From Planctomycetes bacterium GWF2_50_10 (GTDB lineage Bacteria > Planctomycetota > Phycisphaerae > Sedimentisphaerales > GWF2-50-10), in assembly GCA_001824635.1 (NCBI GenBank), contig MHYB01000043.1, positions 1-28,787 of the forward strand: a stretch of 28,787 nucleotides of DNA. The letters are read 5' to 3'. The translations under genes were made by a program, and so were the position numbers. Below are positions 1 to 5,929 of this stretch, one piece after another (position 1 is the first letter of the stretch; each line of letters opens with the position of its first letter). The notes under the pieces were generated by a model. That model made no database searches and was not told the DNA's origin. It saw only the letters and a program-made list of their open reading frames with translations.

Positions 1-443
1 AAGAGCACGAAGGACACGGAGAAGAATAAGGCAGAAGGCGGAAGATAGAAGAAATCCGAAGCACGCAGCTCGAATTCCGAAACAAATTCGAAATTTAAAT
101 AAAGATAAAATTCCAAACAAAGATGAAGAAATTTAGCCACGGATTTACACGGATTTCACGGAGTGAGTATTAAGGATTGAGAATACGAAGATAACTTATT
201 TTAGTGTTCGCGTCCGAGGGGCCGCGAACTACACTGAGGAAAAGAAGAGGAGAAAGGATTGGGTGTCGTGCGTTGTACCCACAACTGCGCTAAAGCTTGC
301 AGTGGGCTACTCCCTTTTGCCACCTCCGGGGCTGAAGATTAAAACTAAGATACGGCCCAACTGGGCTAGGCCGTGCAACCCCCTAGGCTATCATATTGGG
401 CCACTTTGGGGCTAAGAAATACCTTTTCTACAAAGCAAAAATA
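1..443. repeat. Repeat-rich intergenic region, no gene seen
   Basis: No convincing coding frame is seen. The first ~200 bases are purine-rich and contain tracts such as CACGGATTTACACGGATT (internal repeat CACGGATTT/CACGGATTTC), of the kind scattered between genes in planctomycetes. Around 276-309 is an imperfect hairpin (CCC..CTGC / GCAG..GGG). Around 352-374 is a palindrome with arms ACGGCC / GGCCGT. These look like dispersed palindromic elements rather than decayed genes, but genome-wide recurrence cannot be tested from this window. Confidence 0.5.
352..374. repeat. Palindromic element, copy 1
   Basis: Inverted arms ACGGCC and GGCCGT enclose a loop containing CTGGGCTA. Read on the minus strand the element contains GCACGGCCTAGC, which resembles CACAGCCTAGC in the hairpin at 1128-1152. 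The two look like members of one short palindromic repeat family. Confidence 0.4.
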
Positions 444-1034
444 CTAAACAGTATCGCGCAGCGGCTGGGGTTGGCTGGGCGATTTATCTTTGGGTTTAAT
501 CTGCCGGGCATTGCGGATCGCTGCAAGTGCGTTGTCGGCTAGTTTCACTAGTTGGTTGTCCAGAGATGGCATTATTGCCTCTAGCGGGGTTCTTTTGGAT
601 TTAACAACAAGCAATAGAATCCAGCTAAAGAGCAGGCCTGCTGTTGCGATATTCTGCCATGAATAGAATGGCCAGGCGTGGTCGGTCAAAACAAGGTAAT
701 CCGAGATGGGCCAGAAGTAATAAAACCCCCAGCCTTCGCCGGAGCCGAAGAGGTCCATGAGAAGATGGAGATGAAAAATCGCAAAGAGCACAAGGAACAT
801 TTTAAGTTTTTTGCCCGCAAACGCGGAGCCAATCATAGCAAGAGCAATGCCGGCAAAAATGTTGTGCATTAGTTTATGGTGCCAGTCCCAATACAGCTCG
901 GTGCTTACAAGCATGCCGAGGCCGTCCAGATCAGCAGCTGCGGCGGCGAGTATTGTTATGAGGCGCTGGCGCGGGTTCAGGTTAAAACAATTTGCCCAGC
1001 ACCACCCTGCCATTAGATGCGTTTGTATATGCAC
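444..1034 (-). CDS. YdjM-type membrane-bound metal-dependent hydrolase
   Basis: The 196-residue product starts at a GTG with GGGAG six bases upstream. It has the family's conserved polar motifs: His near the N-terminus (MHIQTHLMAGW), AADLDG around residue 35, HHKLMHN around 52, and HLHLLMD around 88. Hydrophobic segments lie near 60-85 and 130-145, and the tail is basic and Pro/Lys rich. This pattern fits the YdjM/LexA-regulated inner-membrane hydrolase family, whose substrate is generally unknown. It is transcribed alone, divergent from the peroxide operon. A palindrome at 1062-1096 surrounds its likely -10 box. The family assignment is motif-based; the catalysed reaction is not known. Confidence 0.7.
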   Translation of the reverse strand: MHIQTHLMAGWCWANCFNLNPRQRLITILAAAAADLDGLGMLVSTELYWDWHHKLMHNIFAGIALAMIGSAFAGKKLKMFLVLFAIFHLHLLMDLFGSGEGWGFYYFWPISDYLVLTDHAWPFYSWQNIATAGLLFSWILLLVVKSKRTPLEAIMPSLDNQLVKLADNALAAIRNARQIKPKDKSPSQPQPLRDTV

Positions 1035-1061
1035 AGCAAACTCCCGCTTGTATAGTTTGAC

Positions 1062-1096
1062 TTCAACAAGGGGGATTATAGTTCCACTTTGTTGAA
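1062..1096 (-). promoter_or_regulatory. Inverted repeat around a -10 box of the YdjM-type gene
   Basis: Perfect 8-base arms TTCAACAA (1062-1069) and TTGTTGAA (1089-1096) are separated by 19 bases. The spacer holds a consensus TATAAT on the minus strand (1075-1080), about 41 bases upstream of the GTG start. No good -35 box is visible. The arrangement suggests an operator straddling a promoter; the binding protein is unknown. Confidence 0.45.
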
Positions 1097-1127
1097 AGAA
1101 GAATGGAAATTTTCATTGCAACATAAA

Positions 1128-1152
1128 CACAGCCTAGCTGCGCTAGACTGTG
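1128..1152. repeat. Palindromic element, copy 2 (hairpin)
   Basis: CACAGCCTAGC (1128-1138) pairs with GCTAGACTGTG (1142-1152) over 10 of 11 positions around a TGC loop. It lies in the gap between two divergent genes and has no T-run on either side, so it is not a standard terminator. It shares a CAC-[AG]-GCCTAGC core with the element at 352-374. Confidence 0.4.
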
Positions 1153-1243
1153 CCACATGAGCGGGGAAGTAAGGGCGATGGAATTGCGGTTCTTGGTAGG
1201 TACACCCCGCATTTACATGCGTGGCTGGAGGACAGGATTTTTG

Positions 1244-1272
1244 TTGACAGATAGGAGTTACTACTATATAGT
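1244..1272 (+). promoter_or_regulatory. Promoter of the peroxide/iron operon with palindrome at -10
   Basis: TTGACA (1244-1249) and TATAGT (1267-1272) are separated by exactly 17 bases, a near-ideal sigma-70-type promoter with start around 1279. The -10 box is embedded in a perfect palindrome ACTATATAGT (1263-1272), followed directly by GTTCGTGAAC, whose arms are GTTC/GAAC. This position fits autorepression by the PerR-type product encoded just downstream. Confidence 0.7.
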
Positions 1273-1303
1273 TCGTGAACGTAAGAAGTAAGAGGACTAA
1301 ATA

Positions 1304-1720
1304 ATGTCTCAATTTGAAATGATATGTCACAAGGCTGGGCTGAAGGTTACGCCGCAGAGGCGGCAGATATACCAGATGCTTACAGAGGCGAAGGATCATC
1401 CCAGTGCGGAGGTTCTGTTTCAGCGAGTTCGGGGGGTTTTTCCCAATATATCGCTGGATACGGTCAACCGGACGCTGCTGACGCTGGCACAGGTGGGGGC
1501 GGCGTTCGTTGTGGAAGGGTCGGGAGATGTGAAGCGATTTGACGGGGGGCTTAGCCCGCACCAGCATTTTAAATGCATCAAATGCAGAAGGATCATTGAT
1601 TTTCATTACGAGCCATTTGATAATATCGAGGTGCCCGATGAAGTTAAGGGGCGGTTCACGGTGTTTCGCAAAACCGTTTATTTTGAGGGGATGTGTAAGG
1701 AATGCGGGGAAAGTGCTTAG
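1304..1720 (+). CDS. perR: PerR-type Fur-family transcriptional regulator
   Basis: The 138-residue protein has an N-terminal winged helix (TPQRRQIYQML, then ISLDTVNRTLLTL) and a metal-binding C-terminal half. Visible ligands match the PerR arrangement: H32, D80, H86 and H88 (HQH), D99 in IIDFH. A structural zinc site is formed by C91/C94 and C131/C134. PerR senses peroxide through iron-catalysed oxidation of the regulatory-site histidines; having Asp at 80 and 99 favours PerR over iron-sensing Fur. The start has AGAGGA upstream. It heads a run of peroxide, oxygen and iron-storage genes, consistent with PerR. The stop codon lies inside a 7-base tandem repeat. The recognition helix has Asn where many family members have Tyr (TVNRTL). 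Confidence 0.85.
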   Translation: MSQFEMICHKAGLKVTPQRRQIYQMLTEAKDHPSAEVLFQRVRGVFPNISLDTVNRTLLTLAQVGAAFVVEGSGDVKRFDGGLSPHQHFKCIKCRRIIDFHYEPFDNIEVPDEVKGRFTVFRKTVYFEGMCKECGESA

Positions 1721-1739
1721 TGCTTAGTGCTTAGTGCTA
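1712..1739 (+). repeat. Tandem 7-mer, four copies, over the perR stop codon
   Basis: Units AGTGCTT, AGTGCTT, AGTGCTT, AGTGCTA run head to tail. The first unit supplies the last two codons of perR and the T of its stop codon. Slippage by one unit would alter only the 3' end, since the stop remains in the first two units. Confidence 0.85.
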
Positions 1740-1842
1740 AGAGAGAAGTCAGAAGAGTTGTTACGGGTTTAGGAAAAATGTGATCTATCCGGTGGTGGAT
1801 TTTTATAGAAAGTTATCAAACAATATTTAGGAAAGGTACAGG

Positions 1843-2418
1843 ATGAAGTCGCTTAAGGGAACACAGACGGAAAAAAATTTGATGGCAGCTTTCGCGGGGG
1901 AATCCGAGGCGCGTAACCGCTATACCTATTATGCCTCGGCGGCGCGCAAGGAAGGATATGAGCAGATCGCGGCCATTTTTGAAGAGACGGCTAACCAGGA
2001 AAAAGAACACGCAAAGCGTGAATTCAAATTCCTCCAGGGTGGTATGGTTGAAATTACCGCTACATTTCCGGCTGAACCCGTAGGGACTACGCTGGAAAAC
2101 CTCAAGCAAGCGGCGGCTGGGGAGCTTTATGAAACTACCAAGATGTATCCCGAATTCATGGAAGCGGCTGAGAGGGAAGGCTTTGCTGAAGTCGCGGCGG
2201 TGTTCAAGCATATCGGCAGAGTTGAACTGAGGCATAAAGAGCGGTATGAAGCGCTGGTGCGCAATATCGAAACCGGCATGGTATTCAAAAAGAGCACGCC
2301 AGTGAGATGGGCATGCAGGAATTGCGGGTATATTCATGAGGGGGTAGAGGCACCGAAGGCTTGCCCGGCGTGTGCACATCCGCAGGCTTATTATGAGGTT
2401 GAGGCCACGAATTTTTGA
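1843..2418 (+). CDS. rbr: Rubrerythrin
   Basis: The 191-residue protein has the canonical two-domain layout. The ferritin-like four-helix bundle carries diiron ligands E20, E53, H56, E94, E97 and E128-x-x-H131. The C-terminal rubredoxin domain has C158/C161 and C174/C177. Rubrerythrin is a cytoplasmic NAD(P)H-linked hydrogen-peroxide reductase of anaerobes, with electrons passing through the rubredoxin iron. GGAAAGG lies just upstream of the ATG. It sits 122 bases after perR in the same direction and is likely PerR-controlled. All metal ligands are intact and the length is normal. Confidence 0.96.
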   Translation: MKSLKGTQTEKNLMAAFAGESEARNRYTYYASAARKEGYEQIAAIFEETANQEKEHAKREFKFLQGGMVEITATFPAEPVGTTLENLKQAAAGELYETTKMYPEFMEAAEREGFAEVAAVFKHIGRVELRHKERYEALVRNIETGMVFKKSTPVRWACRNCGYIHEGVEAPKACPACAHPQAYYEVEATNF

Positions 2419-2446
2419 TCTTAGCTGGCTCAAGTGGTAAAAAATG

Positions 2447-2471
2447 GGCGGGCAGGTCGGACCTGTCCGCC
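2447..2471 (+). promoter_or_regulatory. Strong hairpin between rbr and tpx
   Basis: An 11-base-pair GC-rich stem (GGCGGGCAGGT with ACCTGTCCGCC, one G-U pair) closes on a 3-base loop. No T-run follows, so a plain intrinsic terminator is unlikely. It could protect or delimit the rbr part of a polycistronic message, or act as a partial terminator. Confidence 0.55.
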
Positions 2472-2538
2472 GGATTTAAGGCTGGCAAGAAGTCCATTTT
2501 GCGGTAGAATTGCCGTAAATAAATAAAGGGGTGGTAAA

Positions 2539-3054
2539 ATGACAGAACACAAAGGGGCAGCAACGTTTAAAGGCAATCCATTGACACTGCTTGGCGATAT
2601 GCCGAAGGTCGGGGATTTAGCACCCGACGCGGAGCTTACGGGTAACGATCTTTCAAAGATAAAGATTTCAGATTACAGGGGCAAGATCGTGGTGCTCTCG
2701 GCGGTGCCTTCGCTGGATACGCCGGTTTGTGCTACCGAGACGCGAAGGTTCAACGAGGCGGCGGCGAAAATGGGCGACGATGTTGTGATACTGACGGTGA
2801 GTATGGATCTGCCGTTTGCGCAGGCTCGGTGGTGCGGGGCGGAAGGGATCGATAAGGTCGTGACCGCGTCGGATCACAAGGCTGCGGCGATGGGCGAGGC
2901 TTACGGGGTGCTTATAAAAGAGCTGCGGCTTCTTGCGAGGACGGTTTTCGTTATCGATAAGGATGGCGTGATACGATATATTCAGCCGGTTAAAGAGATC
3001 TCCAGCGAGCCGGATTACGGAGCGGTGGGGGCGGCTGTAAAAGCGTTAAAATAA
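2539..3054 (+). CDS. tpx: Thiol peroxidase Tpx (atypical 2-Cys peroxiredoxin)
   Basis: The 171-residue thioredoxin-fold peroxidase has the Tpx signature PSLDTPVCATETRRF with peroxidatic C64, and resolving C99 in FAQARWCGAEG, the usual spacing. Tpx reduces H2O2 and organic hydroperoxides in the cytoplasm using thioredoxin. The N-terminus contains the common KGNPLTLLG strand and the C-terminus the EPDYGAVGAAVKALK helix, so it is complete. A purine-rich AAAGGGG ribosome site precedes the ATG. The next gene begins nine bases after its stop, so the two are surely co-transcribed. Confidence 0.96.
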   Translation: MTEHKGAATFKGNPLTLLGDMPKVGDLAPDAELTGNDLSKIKISDYRGKIVVLSAVPSLDTPVCATETRRFNEAAAKMGDDVVILTVSMDLPFAQARWCGAEGIDKVVTASDHKAAAMGEAYGVLIKELRLLARTVFVIDKDGVIRYIQPVKEISSEPDYGAVGAAVKALK

Positions 3055-3063
3055 AGGATTGGT

Positions 3064-4239
3064 ATGCAGATAGCACCAAATGTATTTTTCGTAGGTGCCG
3101 TGGACTGGGACAGGCGGATGTTTGACGAGCTTATCCCGCTGCCTGACGGCACGAGCTATAATTCATATCTCATCAGGGGAACAGGGAAAACCGCCCTGCT
3201 TGATACGGTTGACCCGACAAAGGCAGAAATGCTTTTCGATCACCTTGAGAGTTTTGGGGTGGACAGGATAGATTACGTTATTTCGCATCACGCCGAGCAG
3301 GATCATTCGGGGACGATACCGGAAGTGCTGAAAAAATTTCCGATGGCGAAAGTGGTTACGAATGAAAAGTGCAAAGGGCTGCTGATCGAGCTGCTTTGTC
3401 TTAAGGATGAAGATTTCATTGTAATAGCGGACGGCGAGGAGCTTTCGCTGGGCGATAAGACGCTAAAATTCGTGCTGACGCCATGGGTGCACTGGCCTGA
3501 GACGATGGTGACGTATTTGAAAGAGGACAGGGTACTGTTTACATGCGATTTCTTAGGGTCGCACATGGCGACGGCTTCGATATTCGTGGATGAATACGGG
3601 GCGGCGTATGAATCTGCGAAGAGGTATTTCGCGGAGATCATGATGCCCTTCCGGCTGCCGATACGCAAGAACCTGGAAAAGATAAAGGCGCTGGATTTCA
3701 AGATCATTGCGCCGAGTCACGGGTTTGTTTATGATAAGCCACAGTTCATACTGGATGCTTATGCGGACTGGACGAGCGATAATGTTAAAAACGAAGTGCT
3801 GGTGCCGTATAATTCGATGCACGGCGCAACGCGCAAGATGGTGGATGTATTTGTTGACGCGCTGCGTGAGCGGAATATCGCGGTCAAGCAGTTTAACCTG
3901 GCGGGTACCGACCTTGGTAAGATCGCGATCGCGCTGGTGGACGGGGCGACGATAGTGCTTGGTACATCACAGGTGCTGGCGGGCGCCCATCCGAATGTGG
4001 CGCATGCGGCTTTTGTGGTCAACGCATTGAGGCCAAAAACGAAATTCGTTTCACTTATAGGTTCGTATCTTTGGGGCGGGCAGATGGTTGAGCAGATCAA
4101 AGGGCTGCTGCCGAATCTAAAGGCAGAGCTGCTTGAACCGGTGGTTATAAAAGGTTATCCCAAAGAGAATGACTTTAAAGCACTTGCGGCAATGGCGGAT
4201 ACAATCGCGGCCAAGCACAAGGCAGCAGGGATTTTATAA
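3064..4239 (+). CDS. fprA: FprA-type flavodiiron protein
   Basis: The 391-residue protein has an N-terminal metallo-beta-lactamase-like diiron domain (about 1-245) with H-x-E-x-D ligands at H76-E78-D80 plus H81, later HWPETM, CDFLGSH and APSHG. A flavodoxin domain (about 250-391) follows, with FMN loop YNSMHGATRKM. Flavodiiron proteins reduce O2 to water and/or NO to N2O in the cytoplasm, taking electrons from rubredoxin or related carriers. There is no fused rubredoxin, so the electron donor must be separate. Its place in the PerR-headed operon favours oxygen reduction as the main role. Length and ligands are typical. Confidence 0.96.
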   Translation: MQIAPNVFFVGAVDWDRRMFDELIPLPDGTSYNSYLIRGTGKTALLDTVDPTKAEMLFDHLESFGVDRIDYVISHHAEQDHSGTIPEVLKKFPMAKVVTNEKCKGLLIELLCLKDEDFIVIADGEELSLGDKTLKFVLTPWVHWPETMVTYLKEDRVLFTCDFLGSHMATASIFVDEYGAAYESAKRYFAEIMMPFRLPIRKNLEKIKALDFKIIAPSHGFVYDKPQFILDAYADWTSDNVKNEVLVPYNSMHGATRKMVDVFVDALRERNIAVKQFNLAGTDLGKIAIALVDGATIVLGTSQVLAGAHPNVAHAAFVVNALRPKTKFVSLIGSYLWGGQMVEQIKGLLPNLKAELLEPVVIKGYPKENDFKALAAMADTIAAKHKAAGIL

Positions 4240-4254
4240 TTTAAGGGGTTTACG

Positions 4255-4776
4255 ATGATCGGCAAAAAGATGGAAGAGGCTTTGAACAGCCAGGTTAACG
4301 CGGAACTTTACTCAGCTTATCTTTACATGCAGATGGCGGCATATTTCAAGCACAAGAATCTGCCGGGTTTTGCGAACTGGATGACGGTGCAGGTGCAGGA
4401 AGAAATGCTCCACGCGACGAAATTTTATAATTACATCCTGGATCGGGGCGGGCAGGTGAAGCTGATGTCAATCGACGGGCCGCCGACGAGTTTCGAATCG
4501 GCGCTGGGGATTTTTGAAATGGCATACGCACATGAGCAGAAGGTGACGGGGTTGATAAACAACCTGGTAAACCTGGCGATAGAGCAGAAGGACCATGCGG
4601 CAAATATGTTCATGCAGTGGTTCGTCAATGAACAGGTGGAAGAGGAAGCAAACGCAAGCGGAATTGTCGAGCAGCTCAAGATGGCTGACGGTCAGCCGGG
4701 GGCTGTTCTTATGCTCGATAGGGAAATGGCGGCCAGGGTATTCACACCACCGGCAGCGGGCGCGGGTGCTCCATGA
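4255..4776 (+). CDS. ftnA: Ferritin (non-haem iron storage)
   Basis: The 173-residue four-helix bundle has ferroxidase ligands visible as E17 (QVNAELYSAY), the E-x-x-H of QVQEEMLHA, E94 in YAHEQK, and the Gln/Glu-rich NEQVEEE helix. It matches the bacterial/archaeal FtnA type that oxidises Fe(II) and stores ferric mineral in a 24-mer, limiting Fenton chemistry. AAGGGG precedes the ATG. It follows fprA by 15 bases, and its stop overlaps the next start as ATGA. The extra C-terminal Ala/Gly/Pro tail is short and probably disordered. Confidence 0.95.
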   Translation: MIGKKMEEALNSQVNAELYSAYLYMQMAAYFKHKNLPGFANWMTVQVQEEMLHATKFYNYILDRGGQVKLMSIDGPPTSFESALGIFEMAYAHEQKVTGLINNLVNLAIEQKDHAANMFMQWFVNEQVEEEANASGIVEQLKMADGQPGAVLMLDREMAARVFTPPAAGAGAP

Positions 4777-5264
4777 GCAGCTATAACGCCGATGAAGTCC
4801 TCGCAATGGCGGAGCAGATAGAGCGTAACGGCTCAACATACTACGCGCAAGCGGCTGGGATAGTGGAATCGGAGAATATCCGGCTGCTACTGGAGGAGCT
4901 GGCACGCTGGGAGACAACGCATGAAGCGATCTTTCGGGAGTTGCGGGTGCAGTTCCAACGGCAGGAAATGGAGACGCCAATCTTTGATCCTGAAGATGAG
5001 GTAGCTCTGTATCTGCAAGCGATAGCTGACGGGCATGTTTTTGATGCTCGCGGCAATGTGCTCGACATGATCTCGGCCCAGAAAGATGCATACGGGTTGA
5101 TCAGCTATGCAATGAAAATGGAAAAAGATTCCATTATTTTTTATCTCGGGCTCAAAAACCTGGTGCCGACAAAGGCGGGAAAAGAAAAAGTTGGGGAAAT
5201 TATCGCGGAAGAAATGAAGCATCTTGCGTTTTTGAGCAGGGAATTAAGCTCGCTACCGATTTAA
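4773..5264 (+). CDS. Rubrerythrin-like ferritin-family protein without rubredoxin domain
   Basis: This 163-residue all-helical protein has two E-x-x-H motifs (WETTHE near 47 and EEMKHL near 150), as in rubrerythrin-type diiron carboxylate proteins. Other Glu residues in suitable helices (E14, E33, E116) could complete a diiron site. There is no rubredoxin CxxC pair. It overlaps the ferritin gene by four bases, implying translational coupling. Likely roles are iron oxidation/handling or peroxide reduction with an external electron donor, possibly the rubrerythrin encoded upstream. The exact family member and activity are not certain. Confidence 0.8.
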   Translation: MSSYNADEVLAMAEQIERNGSTYYAQAAGIVESENIRLLLEELARWETTHEAIFRELRVQFQRQEMETPIFDPEDEVALYLQAIADGHVFDARGNVLDMISAQKDAYGLISYAMKMEKDSIIFYLGLKNLVPTKAGKEKVGEIIAEEMKHLAFLSRELSSLPI

Positions 5265-5645
5265 AGCAAAGGCCGGCAGATCTGGCGCATAAAGATCCGG
5301 CTATCTGCGCAGAAATAATGTATCTGGCGAATACACATTGTTTTGAAAATTGCGAATCGGTGCAAAATCTCAATAACGCATTGAGCGTTCCCGACCTTGA
5401 AGGCATGGCACAGATCGTCGCAGCGACTTTTGCCACGCGATGTCGAAGAAGGCTTCGGGACGGCTATAAACCTTAGCCGTTTTTTTTCGCATTCACAGGA
5501 AATATCCATAAGTACGGGCATACTGGCCCAGATTTGCGGGATGGGAGAAAAAGAAAGGCAGGTCTACTCCACAACGGGGCTTATGCACGATGTGGGCAGG
5601 GATCATACCCAAAAAGTAATACCGGAATCAAGAAAAGTAGCTTGA
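5265..5645 (+). pseudogene. Remnant of an HDOD-domain signalling protein
   Basis: Two overlapping frames together read as one HDOD domain. Frame 1 (from about 5267) gives DLAHKDPAICAEIMYLANTH and then an alpha-helical stretch, matching the family's 'DPALTAKLLRLANS' helix. It hits a stop at 5474-5476. Frame 2 (5397-5645) gives SHSQEISISTGILAQICGMG and STTGLMHDVGRD, matching the later 'HS..A...A..LA' and 'LLHDIGR' helices. One frameshift around 5420-5470 separates them, there is no start with a ribosome site, and the reading ends soon after the HD-like motif. HDOD proteins act in bacterial signal transduction. It follows the rubrerythrin-like gene directly, so it may once have belonged to the operon. 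Confidence 0.65.
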
Positions 5646-5665
5646 CGGAGGGTTTTAACCCAAGC

Positions 5666-5694
5666 TTGACATAATCAGACCTGCGGTGTAATAT
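5666..5694 (+). promoter_or_regulatory. tRNA-His promoter
   Basis: TTGACA (5666-5671), a 17-base spacer and TATAAT-like TAATAT (5689-5694) give a strong promoter with start near 5701, 45 bases ahead of the tRNA. Confidence 0.75.
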
Positions 5695-5700
5695 TCTGGG

Positions 5701-5724
5701 GTGCGCTTTTGGCGCACATTTTTG
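5701..5724 (+). promoter_or_regulatory. Hairpin with T-run in the tRNA-His leader
   Basis: GTGCGC (5701-5706) and GCGCAC (5712-5717) form a perfect six-pair stem closed by TTTTG, followed by ATTTTTGTTT. It has the shape of a small intrinsic terminator placed at the predicted transcription start of the tRNA. It might instead be a leader-processing structure. Confidence 0.5.
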
Positions 5725-5745
5725 TTTCCGGGTAAGCCGGATCGT

Positions 5746-5820
5746 GGTGAGAGTAGCTCAGCTGGTTAGAGCACTAGATTGTGGTTCTAGGGGTCGCGGG
5801 TTCGAATCCCGTCTTTCACC
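5746..5820 (+). tRNA. tRNA-His (anticodon GTG)
   Basis: The acceptor stem GTGAGAG/CTTTCAC pairs fully with one G-U. The extra 5' G (5746) faces C73 (5820), the identity element of histidine tRNAs. D-arm AGCTCAGCTGGTTAGAGC, anticodon stem CTAGA/TCTAG around TTGTGGT, and T-arm with GTTCGAATC loop are all present. The 3' CCA is not encoded. A tyrosine integrase gene follows 110 bases downstream in the same direction, so the 3' half is a probable integration site. Confidence 0.97.
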
Positions 5821-5929
5821 CTTTCATAAGTTACGCTGAAATCGAGACTTACGATTACCTGCAATGCAGCAGAGCGGCCGTAACTCTTTTGTAAAAAGAA
5901 GTATTATACTCTTTTTGAAAGGAGCGACC

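Noticed and set aside
1076..1606. Minus-strand frame of 176 codons opposite perR
   Set aside because: It covers the promoter and most of perR in antisense, has no ribosome site or recognisable domain, and perR itself is strongly supported.
4468..5091. Long minus-strand frame across the ferritin and rubrerythrin-like genes
   Set aside because: It is antisense to two well-supported genes and its composition (Arg/Ser/His rich, no motifs) is typical of a shadow frame.
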